Shown here one piece after another: positions 55,920 to 63,932 of a stretch of DNA of 64,000 nucleotides (position 1 is its first letter; every line of letters begins with the position of its first letter). Both the position numbers and the translations under genes were made by a program. Where the stretch lies: positions 1,178,001 to 1,242,000 of the forward strand of contig CP119308.1 of NCBI GenBank assembly GCA_029203165.1. Reading direction: 5' to 3'. The notes below the pieces were generated by a model. The model saw nothing but the letters and a program-made list of their open reading frames with translations. It made no database searches and was not told the origin of the DNA. The DNA comes from Candidatus Microbacterium colombiense (GTDB lineage Bacteria > Actinomycetota > Actinomycetes > Actinomycetales > Microbacteriaceae).

Positions 55920-57779
55920 ATGTCCTCCACACACCAGACCCGTGCCAGCAGGCGCGCCGCCGCCGACCGACAGGAGTCGCGGCGTTCCCGCCGCAGGCGA
56001 ATCGTCTGGATCATCGTCGGTCTCATCGCTCTGATTCTCGCGGGCGTGGTCGTGCTCGGTGCTGTCGCCGCCTCGAAAGCGCTCAGCGTGCGGGACGCTC
56101 TCTCTCCTGCCGTTCCTGTGGCCGGCGGACTGCCGGCCAAGGTCGTCTCCGGTGATGCCGAAGGCGCAGCGGCCGATGCGGCGACCATCAAGGACCTCGC
56201 TGTGCGGGCGGTCGGACAGACCGAAGGTGCGGACTGGCGCATCGCGGAGTGGATCCCGTTCCTGGGGCCGAACCTCTCGGCCATCCGTGCGGCGGCCGAG
56301 AGCGTGGACGAGATCGCCGACTTCGCCGTGGAGGCGCTGCCGAATCTGGATCTCGCGGCGTTCCGACCCGTCGACGGTGCGGTGGATCTTGCTGCCGTCC
56401 GCAACCTCGAGGGTGTCGCGTCCCAGGGGGCGACGACCTTCTCGGCGATCAATGCGCGGATCGATGGGGCAGACCGCGCCTTCCTGCTTCCCCAGGTCAG
56501 CGATGCGCTCGATTCGCTCGACGGAGCCGTCAACGGCGTCGACGAGACTCTCGGCACACTCGCGCCGATCCTCAAAGTGCTGCCGGCCGCCCTCGGTGAG
56601 GGTGAGCCGCGAACCTACCTGCTCATGTTCCAGGGCAACTCCGAGCTGCGCGCGTCAGGCGGCAACCCCGCCGCGCTGGCCCTCGTCACCGCGACCGACG
56701 GTCGCATCGAACTCACGACACAGGCCACGAGCGTGCAGTTCGGCAACGCGCGCGCAGAGAGCATCGCTCCACTCGACGCGGAGACGGAGCACCTGTACTC
56801 CGACATCATCGGTCGGTGGGTGCCCAACATGACCGCTACGCCGGACCTGCCGACGACGGTCGACATCCTGAAGGCATGGTGGGCCGATGAAGGTCTGCCG
56901 CCGTTCGATGACGTGATCGTCACCGACCCGGTCGCCCTCAGCCACATCCTCACTGCCACGGGGCCGGTACCGCTGGACACGGGGGAGACGCTCACGAGCG
57001 AGAACGCCGTCTCGTTGCTCCTGAACGAGGTGTACTTCAACTACGGCGAGATCGTCGACGGCGTCGGTGCCGACGGGACCGCGCAGGATCTGTTCTTCGC
57101 CGGCGCCGCGGCCAAGATCTTCGACGCTCTGACCTCCGGCGTGACGAATCCGGTGGCACTGCTCGACGCGCTTCGCCAGTCGTCCGACGAGGGACGCATG
57201 AGGATCTGGTCGTCGAACCCGGATATCGAAGCGATGGTCTCCGGAACGGAGCTGTCGGGCACACTTCCGGAAACGAATGACGACCGCACCGTCGCCGGAG
57301 TCTTCTTCAACGACACCACGGGTGCCAAGACCGACTACTACGCCGATGCGACGGTGACCTCGACGACGGATCAGTGCACGGCATCCGGCGTTCCGACGTT
57401 CACGCAGACGATCACGTTCGCCAACAACATCACGCCGGAGGAGGCGGCCGGGCTGCCATACTTCATCACCGGCCCGCACTATCGCCCCGGTGACATCGCC
57501 ACCGATGTGGTCGTGTACACCCCGGTCGGTGCGACGATCGAATCGTGGAAGGTCGATGGGGCGGAGAGATCCGGTCTGATTTCCGAGGGCGGCCACCTCG
57601 GTAGAGATGCGGTGCGCATCAGCGTGCTCACGACGCCGCAGACGGCCGCGACCATCACGGTGACCATGAAGGGCGCTGAGGGGACGACGGGAGCGGACTA
57701 CGGCCCTTACGACATCTGGACGACCCCGATGGTGCGGGCGACGCCCGTCACGATCGACGCTCCCGGCTGCGGGGGTTAG
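55920..57779 (+). CDS. DUF4012 domain-containing protein
   Basis: A 619-residue protein with one N-terminal transmembrane helix (about residues 28-50) after a short basic cytosolic part, and a large extracellular domain. DUF4012 proteins are common beside polysaccharide loci of actinobacteria; their action is unknown, perhaps in polymer release, length control or attachment. The conserved core PLGxG-like region (LLMFQGNSELRASGGNPAAL) is near residue 240. ATG 55920 has AGGAAG upstream. It is convergent with the signal peptidase gene, 10 bp apart. Confidence 0.82.
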   Translation: MSSTHQTRASRRAAADRQESRRSRRRRIVWIIVGLIALILAGVVVLGAVAASKALSVRDALSPAVPVAGGLPAKVVSGDAEGAAADAATIKDLAVRAVGQTEGADWRIAEWIPFLGPNLSAIRAAAESVDEIADFAVEALPNLDLAAFRPVDGAVDLAAVRNLEGVASQGATTFSAINARIDGADRAFLLPQVSDALDSLDGAVNGVDETLGTLAPILKVLPAALGEGEPRTYLLMFQGNSELRASGGNPAALALVTATDGRIELTTQATSVQFGNARAESIAPLDAETEHLYSDIIGRWVPNMTATPDLPTTVDILKAWWADEGLPPFDDVIVTDPVALSHILTATGPVPLDTGETLTSENAVSLLLNEVYFNYGEIVDGVGADGTAQDLFFAGAAAKIFDALTSGVTNPVALLDALRQSSDEGRMRIWSSNPDIEAMVSGTELSGTLPETNDDRTVAGVFFNDTTGAKTDYYADATVTSTTDQCTASGVPTFTQTITFANNITPEEAAGLPYFITGPHYRPGDIATDVVVYTPVGATIESWKVDGAERSGLISEGGHLGRDAVRISVLTTPQTAATITVTMKGAEGTTGADYGPYDIWTTPMVRATPVTIDAPGCGG

Positions 57780-57789
57780 GCCCGTACCG

Positions 57790-58500
57790 CTACGGCCCGC
57801 CCCAGCGGCTGACCGGCCACAGGATCGGCCCGGCCTCGCCGAACACATCGTCGCGGGTCATCCAGCGGAAGCATCCGGCATCCACGTCGGGAACGCCCCG
57901 GCAGGGGAACGCCGAATCGGCGGAGTTCGCGCGGTTGTCGCCGAGCACGAGGTAAGCAATTTCCGGCACGGTGACGGCGGGGAAGCAGCGAACGGAGATC
58001 GGCGTCGAATCGCAATCCAGAGAACCGGCGACGAACGGCAGATCGTCGACGACATACGGCTCGTCCAGCGCCTTGCCGTCGACCAGCACCGCCCCCTGGG
58101 CGTCGCAGCACTCGACCGTCTGTCCTGGGCCTGCGATCACGCGTTTCACGAGCACGTAGGGCCTGATGCCCGTCGTCTCCCCGACCCAGCCGAGGCCGGC
58201 CGAGATCCAATTGATGCTCGGAGCGGGTCGGTCGCCCCACGCCTCATCCGGGCGGAAGACGACGACGTCCCCGGGGGCGGGATCGGCGGCGATGTAGGCG
58301 AGACGATTCACGATCAAGCGGTCGCCCGGCTGCAGCGTGGGCGACATGGAGCTCGATGACGGCTGGCCGATGAAGGCCACCACCAGCAGCGTCAGCACGA
58401 GAGCCAACGCGACGTGGAACCAGACGCTGCGGAACGGGCGCCCGCGACGAGGCTGTTCCGCGTCGGCGGTCGTGTTCTCCGGTCGCGCTGTCGAGGTCAC
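57790..58500 (-). CDS. Signal peptidase I
   Basis: A 236-residue membrane-bound serine protease that removes signal peptides. After an N-terminal transmembrane helix (residues 25-45) comes the catalytic Ser51 in SSMSPT, then Lys119 in VLVKRVIAGPG, and the conserved GDNRANSADSA box. The start is GTG 58500. It is not the typical lepB next to rplS, so it is probably a second, dedicated copy. The promoter is shared with the divergent gene (18 bp between starts). Confidence 0.9.
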   Translation of the reverse strand: MTSTARPENTTADAEQPRRGRPFRSVWFHVALALVLTLLVVAFIGQPSSSSMSPTLQPGDRLIVNRLAYIAADPAPGDVVVFRPDEAWGDRPAPSINWISAGLGWVGETTGIRPYVLVKRVIAGPGQTVECCDAQGAVLVDGKALDEPYVVDDLPFVAGSLDCDSTPISVRCFPAVTVPEIAYLVLGDNRANSADSAFPCRGVPDVDAGCFRWMTRDDVFGEAGPILWPVSRWGGP

Positions 58501-58518
58501 ACCCAATAGTGTCAAAGA

Positions 58519-59589
58519 ATGAGCCGAGAAGCCGAGGTCGACGCTGAGCGCACGAGTTCGTCCGCGGCCCCGGTGCCCATGGCTGCTCGGCTCGTGATCC
58601 CCGATGTGCTGCGCGGCGTCGCCATCGTGGCGATGCTGATCGCGCACGCCTCGGCCTTCGTGCCGAGCAAGCCGGGCGCGCTCGACTTCATCACGGCCAT
58701 GTTCAGCGAGATGGCGTCGCCCCTGTTCGCGCTGGTCATGGGCATGTCGGCGCAGCTCGTGTGGAGCCGCCGTCCGTCTGTCCGTCGCACGCTCGTGCAG
58801 CAGGTCGTGCGCGGACTGTTCCTGATCGTGCTCGGCGTGTGGATGGCGACGTGGGGGTCGTGGGTCGCGATCATCCTGGCCCATCTCGGAGTGCTTCTCA
58901 TCGTGGGGGTGCCGATCCTGCTCGCCCGCACGCCCTGGGTCATCGGCATCGCGGCGGGAGTCCTCGTGCTCAGCGAGCCCCTGGTGGCGCTCGGTCGAGG
59001 CTGGGCGTGGGCCTATACGGCACCGTCGCCCGTGCGCGACGTGCTGGAGTGGACGCTGATGAGCCCGCACTACCGGCTCATCAACCTCCTGCCCTTCTTC
59101 CTCGTCGGTGGCCTGCTCATCCGGCACGGGCTGCGTCGAGACACGCTCCTGTGGGCGCTCGGAGCGATCGGTGTGCTGTCCTACCTGGGGTGGGCGGCGG
59201 CCGTGTATCTGGATATCGCGACGACCGTCTCCGGCAACTACATCGATACGCTCCGCGACATCGGTCTCGTCTTCACCGTGTACGCCCTCGTAGTGTTCGC
59301 CGCCACAGCGCGACGAGATGGCGCGCGTCGCTTCTGGGACGCCGTCTTCGTCCCTCTGCGCGCCTGTGGACAGGTCGCCTTGTCGCTGTACGTGCTGCAC
59401 GTGGGCTTGATCGCCGTGTGGAACACCGCGAACGGGCGTCCGATCGACAACGTCTACCTCGGGTGGCTCGTGATCGTCCCGGGCATGATCGTCATCGGCT
59501 GGCTCTGGTGGCGCTTCGTCGGCACCGGCCCCGTGGAATGGGTCATGGGCTGGATCACCGGCCGCCGGAAGCGACTGCGTCGCCGCTGA
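58519..59589 (+). CDS. Multi-pass membrane protein (DUF418/DUF1624-like)
   Basis: A 356-residue integral membrane protein with eight to ten helices. The N-terminal RLVIPDVLRGVAIVAMLIAH stretch resembles the acyltransferase_3/HGSNAT-like heparan-alpha-glucosaminide N-acetyltransferase relatives (DUF1624/DUF418). They move acetyl or other groups onto sugars at the membrane. The exact role here is not known, but modification of the surface glycan is possible. An AATAGT box ends 8 bp before ATG 58519, so the mRNA may be leaderless. Confidence 0.75.
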   Translation: MSREAEVDAERTSSSAAPVPMAARLVIPDVLRGVAIVAMLIAHASAFVPSKPGALDFITAMFSEMASPLFALVMGMSAQLVWSRRPSVRRTLVQQVVRGLFLIVLGVWMATWGSWVAIILAHLGVLLIVGVPILLARTPWVIGIAAGVLVLSEPLVALGRGWAWAYTAPSPVRDVLEWTLMSPHYRLINLLPFFLVGGLLIRHGLRRDTLLWALGAIGVLSYLGWAAAVYLDIATTVSGNYIDTLRDIGLVFTVYALVVFAATARRDGARRFWDAVFVPLRACGQVALSLYVLHVGLIAVWNTANGRPIDNVYLGWLVIVPGMIVIGWLWWRFVGTGPVEWVMGWITGRRKRLRRR

Positions 59590-59594
59590 ATAGG

Positions 59595-60590
59595 TCACTC
59601 CGACGGGGTGGCTGCCGCGAGCCCTGCGATGCTGCTGACGAGCAGAGCGATCTCACGGCTGCCGATGGCCAACGGTCCAGCCTGTTGTCCATCCGTGCCG
59701 ATGAGCGCGGCGACCGGGCGGGGGATTCCCACGCCGAGAGATGTGCCGAGTGAGCCGCCCACGTCCAGCGCGAATCGTGCGGTCGACGGCAGCGAGTGCG
59801 TGCTCTCCAGCGATGCGGAACCGCTGGAGGCCCGCTGCACGACGTAGACGTCGACCAGGGAGCCCAGGAGCTCTCCTGCGGCCTCCACCTCTGCCAGCGC
59901 GACCGCGCACGCATGACACCCGGACGACACGAAGACGAGGAGACGTGCGCGGGACCCGACGGCCAGCAGATCGACGATCTCGGATGACTCAGGGAGGACC
60001 ACGGCGCCGGCACCCGACGTGATCGACACCGCATCCGCCAGGGTGTCCATGGTCGTGCGGACGATCGACCAGATCGCGATGGCGATGAGCAGGGCGGCGA
60101 GCAACGCCCCCGCCGCGGCCCGCGCGACCGTCGTCGAGGTGAGCAGGAACGGCACGCCGACCGAACGCAGGAGGAGCACCTGCATGACCAGTGCGCCGAC
60201 GAGCAGCACGATCGCGATGATCGTCAGCACGATGTTCCGGGTGATCAGGCGCGGTCCGATCGCCGCCGGGAGCCACTCGCCGAAGCATCCGCAGTCCTCG
60301 GTGGCGCCCAGGCGATGTGCCCGGCTCACAGCGACCAGCAACCCGATCGTCAGAGCCGCGGCGCTCACGCACGCGGCGATGAAGAACCACCCGGTGGTGG
60401 CGACGAGGGCCGCCGCGACGACGGCCTCCACCACGATGAGCACGATGGCCGCGACGCCGGAGTGACGCACCGGGATTCTCAGAGCGCCGAACGCAGCCTT
60501 GCCGCGATCAGGCGCGCGGAACTTGCCGACGGCACTCACCGCGAAGACTGCGGCGAGGAACACCGCGAGGGTGACGAGGAACGCGTTCAT
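59595..60590 (-). CDS. MauE/DoxX-like membrane protein with thioredoxin-like domain
   Basis: A protein of about 331 residues. The first 140 residues have four helices of the MauE type with a Cys100-Gly-Cys102 pair at the end of a loop (EDCGCFGEW). The C-terminal part (about residues 205-330) looks like a thioredoxin fold with Cys225-His-Ala-Cys228. MauE-like proteins pass electrons for disulfide formation. The start ATG 60590 is preferred over GTG 60611. It follows the Tat-protein gene on the same strand (91 bp), perhaps in one operon. Confidence 0.78.
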   Translation of the reverse strand: MNAFLVTLAVFLAAVFAVSAVGKFRAPDRGKAAFGALRIPVRHSGVAAIVLIVVEAVVAAALVATTGWFFIAACVSAAALTIGLLVAVSRAHRLGATEDCGCFGEWLPAAIGPRLITRNIVLTIIAIVLLVGALVMQVLLLRSVGVPFLLTSTTVARAAAGALLAALLIAIAIWSIVRTTMDTLADAVSITSGAGAVVLPESSEIVDLLAVGSRARLLVFVSSGCHACAVALAEVEAAGELLGSLVDVYVVQRASSGSASLESTHSLPSTARFALDVGGSLGTSLGVGIPRPVAALIGTDGQQAGPLAIGSREIALLVSSIAGLAAATPSE

Positions 60591-60680
60591 GTCAACATCA
60601 TCCTGGATCACGAGAGCGGCCGAACCCGCGAAGGTCCGACCGCTCTGCGAGCGTGTGTGCTCAGATCGTGTCGTGGCTGA

Positions 60681-61181
60681 TCAGGTCGCGGAGCAGAGGA
60701 TCAGCGTGGAGCTGACCGTGCCTGCGGTCTTCGCGCCCGTGCCCGTGTATCCAGCGGGCAACGTTGCCGCCGCGCTGAGGTTGAAGGCGACCGAGATCGA
60801 CAGCGTGGTGCGGAAGGCGACAGTGGCGCCGGCCGGGACCGCTGCGGTCAGCGTGACGAGGCGGCTGGTACCCGAGAGCACGCCCACGGTGGCCGTACCG
60901 CCGGTGACGCTGAACACACCGATGTTTGCGACACCCGAACCGGTGACAGCGATGGTCGTGCCGGCAGGGATGGGCACTGCGCCGGCCTCCAGCGTGAAGC
61001 CGGGGCCGAGGACACCGAGGATGCCACAGGTTCCCTGGAGGGCGAAGGCTCCCACGTCGACGTTCGAGGCGGCGGCGAGCGGCGTGGCGACGGCGGCGGC
61101 GATGACGGGGATGGACCAGGCCGCTCCCTTGACCACGGTGCGGCGTGAGAAGCCCTTTTCCTTCTGGATTTCTTCGGTCAT
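60681..61181 (-). CDS. Tat-exported protein with two cysteines, unknown function
   Basis: A 166-residue protein with a twin-arginine signal (SRRTVVKGAAWSIPVIAAA, residues 12-30) and a probable cleavage after AAA (about residue 38). The mature part is Ala/Gly/Thr-rich and strand-prone, with two cysteines at residues 52 (TCGIL) and 163 (LILC), well placed for one disulfide. I do not know the family. A 28-bp box upstream (61245-61272) is shared with the 36-codon ORF. The next gene downstream encodes a MauE/thioredoxin-like protein. Confidence 0.8.
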   Translation of the reverse strand: MTEEIQKEKGFSRRTVVKGAAWSIPVIAAAVATPLAAASNVDVGAFALQGTCGILGVLGPGFTLEAGAVPIPAGTTIAVTGSGVANIGVFSVTGGTATVGVLSGTSRLVTLTAAVPAGATVAFRTTLSISVAFNLSAAATLPAGYTGTGAKTAGTVSSTLILCSAT

Positions 61182-61244
61182 TCGAGTGTTCTCCCTCTAG
61201 ATGCAGATGCGGTTTCCCGCTGTGTCGCGAAGAGGCGACACGTT

Positions 61245-61272
61245 CGTCTGCATCCCCCAGGAGCCTCTCCGT
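61245..61272 (-). promoter_or_regulatory. Copy 1 of a shared 28-bp upstream box
   Basis: In the minus-strand direction the core is GGCTCCTGGGGGATGCAGAC. It lies 64-91 bp before the ATG of the Tat-exported protein. 26 of 28 bases match copy 2 at 62672-62699, at nearly the same distance from its gene. Confidence 0.7.
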
Positions 61273-61388
61273 GACCTCAAATTAGGTCGACGAAGACAGG
61301 CGAGAAGAGGGTTCTCGAGAAGTCCGCGCAGTGTGCGCACAACCTGCGCGAACTGTGCGTTCGGGGGTGGGGGAGGGGCCGGTTCGAG

Positions 61389-62285
61389 CTACGCGCGGCG
61401 GGCGGCGCGGAGTGCGCGCGGCGTCGTCTCGTACGCCTCGTCGAGGGCGCGACGGAGGCTCATCGGAGAGTTGAATCCGGCTCGATGCGCGATCTGGTCG
61501 ATGCTCAGCACGTCGTAGCGGCTGTCGACGAGGAGGGAGTGCGCGAGACGTGCCCGCTGGCGTCGGATCTCACCGGCGACGCTGTTGTCGGACTCTGAGA
61601 AGACGAGCTGGAGCTGGCGGAGCGAGGACTGCACCTCCCGCGCCACACGCGACGGATTCAGGCTCGGATCGCCGCACTGCTGCGCGATCACCGCGATCGC
61701 GCGTTCTCGCAGCACGGCGTGGGGGGAGCCCTGTCCGGACACTCCGCCGACGCGGTCCAGCAGGAGCGCACCGGTCATCTCCATGACCAGCTGCTCGATC
61801 GCGTACTGCTCGATGGCCGATGCCTCGGCATCGGCGTCCAAGAGGCTGCCGATGAAGCGCTGAACCGACGAATCGAGGAGTCGCCGTTCGGTGTACACGG
61901 CGGCGTCCTGCGGCAGCGCGGGTACGAAGGACGCGACGGCGGCCCGGGGTACGAGTGCGGCGACGACGCGCCAGGGACCGGACCAGCGAAGACGGCGCGT
62001 GATTCCCTGCGGGGCGATCACCAGGCCGCCGTCGGTCTCGACCCACGGTTCCCCATCGAGTCGTGACCACATGCCCTGCGTCTCGACGAATCCGAACACC
62101 GCGTGGTCGGGGTACGCGGCGACCGTGTCGAGTGCGAGCTCCGACGTGCCGCCGCTCATGCCGAGCAGAAGCACGCCGCCGACGACGCGCTCGCGGGATC
62201 CGAGGCCTGGTCTGTCGCCGATCCGGCGGATGCCGTGTTGGGACAGCTCGCGGTCATCGATCAGATGTGCGACGGTACTGATCAC
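61389..62285 (-). CDS. AraC-family transcriptional regulator
   Basis: A 298-residue regulator. The C-terminal 100 residues form the AraC HTH pair, with the second helix-turn-helix at SIDQIAHRAGFNSPMSLRRAL (near residue 270). The N-terminal region (about 1-170) is a sensor domain of the AraC-binding type. The start is GTG 62285, with GGGAGGA upstream. It lies between two genes that share an upstream box, so it is the best local candidate to bind it. It is transcribed on the minus strand like both targets. Confidence 0.9.
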   Translation of the reverse strand: MISTVAHLIDDRELSQHGIRRIGDRPGLGSRERVVGGVLLLGMSGGTSELALDTVAAYPDHAVFGFVETQGMWSRLDGEPWVETDGGLVIAPQGITRRLRWSGPWRVVAALVPRAAVASFVPALPQDAAVYTERRLLDSSVQRFIGSLLDADAEASAIEQYAIEQLVMEMTGALLLDRVGGVSGQGSPHAVLRERAIAVIAQQCGDPSLNPSRVAREVQSSLRQLQLVFSESDNSVAGEIRRQRARLAHSLLVDSRYDVLSIDQIAHRAGFNSPMSLRRALDEAYETTPRALRAARRA

Positions 62286-62498
62286 GAGACGTCCTCCCTC
62301 AGGATGTCAGCGTGCGGCGAACGGCCGCGGTTCGGAATTCGGATTGCGGCTCCCCAGGCCCCGCGTCCTCACTGAGGGCAACGTTACAGTCCCGAGGGGT
62401 CGTCGTGGGAGTGGATTGAATGAAGATTCAGTTATGTGACGATGGCGCAGGATCGGGTCCGATGGCGACCATGTTTCTGCGCGCCGATCGGGCGGTGA

Positions 62499-62609
62499 TC
62501 AGCGGCTGAGGCCGGCTGCGGGAGCGGTGACGTCGGTCGCCGGGGATCGGTCGTCTCCTGCGGCCCAGCGGCGTGCGAGTCCGGCGATCGTCGTGACGTC
62601 GTCGTTCAT
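62499..62609 (-). CDS. Possible 36-residue peptide
   Basis: ATG 62609 has a strong AGGAGAACTCCC site just upstream. The peptide starts MNDDVTTIAGLARRWAAGDD and ends at a stop after ...APAAGLSR. No signal peptide or transmembrane segment is seen, and there are no cysteines. The shared 28-bp box lies 63-90 bp before it, as for the Tat-protein gene. It could be a small effector or precursor peptide. Its transcription seems more secure than its translation. Confidence 0.55.
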   Translation of the reverse strand: MNDDVTTIAGLARRWAAGDDRSPATDVTAPAAGLSR

Positions 62610-62671
62610 GGGAGTTCTCCTGAATGAGCGGATGCGTGTTCGTGTGGACGCGGTGAAAACGACACGAAATC

Positions 62672-62699
62672 CGTCTGCGTCCCCCAGGAGCCTCACCGT
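62672..62699 (-). promoter_or_regulatory. Copy 2 of the shared 28-bp upstream box
   Basis: Matches copy 1 at 26 of 28 positions (minus-strand core GGCTCCTGGGGGACGCAGAC). It is 63-90 bp upstream of the 36-codon ORF. Confidence 0.7.
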
Positions 62700-62837
62700 T
62701 GCGACACACGCTAAATCGGGGCCAGGAGACGCGCGCGACGAATGGAGAAGAAGCGCGCGCTGCGCGTTATATCTGCGCGCGTTGTGCGTTTTCGATCCCG
62801 TACGTAACCCGGAATATTGCTGGATAGGCTTACAGCC

Positions 62838-63932
62838 ATGTCTGATCGCTTCCTCGTCAGCGCGGTCGGTGCCGTCATCGATATCGACCTCTCGCGCCGC
62901 GACCCCGCCTTCTCCTCACGGGCACGGCGGGCATGGTCCGATGCGATGTACGAGGGGCCGGACGCGCCCACTGCGGTGGTGACCGATCGTGCCGAACTCG
63001 ACGACCTGGCCGCACTCGCCTCGCTGTCGACCGACGTGACCCTCGCCGCCCTCGCTCAGCGCCGCGGTGATGCGCTGTGGATGCTGCATGCGGCGGGCCT
63101 CGCCGATGAGGAGGGGCGCGTCGTCGTGCTGAGCGCGCCTTCGGGCACGGGGAAGACCACTGCGGCCCGGCACCTCTCGCAGCACTACGCCTACGTGAGC
63201 GACGAGACCGTGGGCATCGATCGCACCGGCGTCGTGGTTCCGTACCGCAAGCCGCTGTCGATCATCGATCGCGCTCAGCCCCACAAGGCGCAGGTCGCCC
63301 TGTCGAGCTTCGACGGCGGGCGCGTGCTGCCCGCATCGCTGCGCGTGGCGAAGATCGTGGTTCTCGATCGGAGTGAGGACGGCCCATGGGTGCCGGAGCT
63401 CGACGTGCTGGACCTCTCCACCGCGCTCGAACTCCTCGCCCCGCAGACGAGCTACCTCAGCGACGCACAGGCACCCCTGCACCTGATCGACGGACTGCTT
63501 CGAGCCACCGGGGGCGCCGTGCGGTTGCGCTATCGCGAGGTCGACACGATCGACGGTGTGATCGCCGAGCTGCTGCGCACCGAGGTGACGGTCGTCTCTC
63601 CCGCGACGGCCGGATCGTCAGAGGCGCGGAGCGCGGTCGACGTCGGCCGCGCCGGCTATGCACGGGCACACGTCGTCGACGTACTTGAACTGCATGATGG
63701 GCGCCTGGCCGTGCTTCAGCGTTCGGACGTGGGCAGTCAGGTCCGAGTGCTAGACGGTATCGGCCCGGCGATATGGGCAGCCGCGATGGGCGCCTCGCTC
63801 GACGAGATCACGGTGTCTGTCGTCGAGGTCCACGGTGCGCCGGAAGGAATGGACGCCACGTCGATGGTGCAGGCTGCCGTTGATCGGCTCGTCGACGACG
63901 GCGTCCTCGTCGAGAGGTCGCCTCAGGTCTGA
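62838..63932 (+). CDS. HPr-kinase-like P-loop protein fused to a PqqD-like domain
   Basis: A 364-residue protein. A P-loop APSGTGKTT (residues 100-108) sits in an HPrK-like block (LHAAGLAD before it and SDETVG after it, Asp122/Glu123). Residues 275-364 look like PqqD, a peptide-binding fold (AHVVDVLELHDGRLAVL). Kinase-like and PqqD-like parts are usually separate in RiPP or glycan clusters, so the fusion is notable. The start ATG 62838 lies after a TAGGCT-like box and may be leaderless. Confidence 0.78.
   Translation: MSDRFLVSAVGAVIDIDLSRRDPAFSSRARRAWSDAMYEGPDAPTAVVTDRAELDDLAALASLSTDVTLAALAQRRGDALWMLHAAGLADEEGRVVVLSAPSGTGKTTAARHLSQHYAYVSDETVGIDRTGVVVPYRKPLSIIDRAQPHKAQVALSSFDGGRVLPASLRVAKIVVLDRSEDGPWVPELDVLDLSTALELLAPQTSYLSDAQAPLHLIDGLLRATGGAVRLRYREVDTIDGVIAELLRTEVTVVSPATAGSSEARSAVDVGRAGYARAHVVDVLELHDGRLAVLQRSDVGSQVRVLDGIGPAIWAAAMGASLDEITVSVVEVHGAPEGMDATSMVQAAVDRLVDDGVLVERSPQV

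Noticed and set aside
54419..56575. 718-codon antisense frame over the flippase and DUF4012 genes
   Set aside because: The plus-strand genes have clear membrane or domain features; the antisense frame has none.
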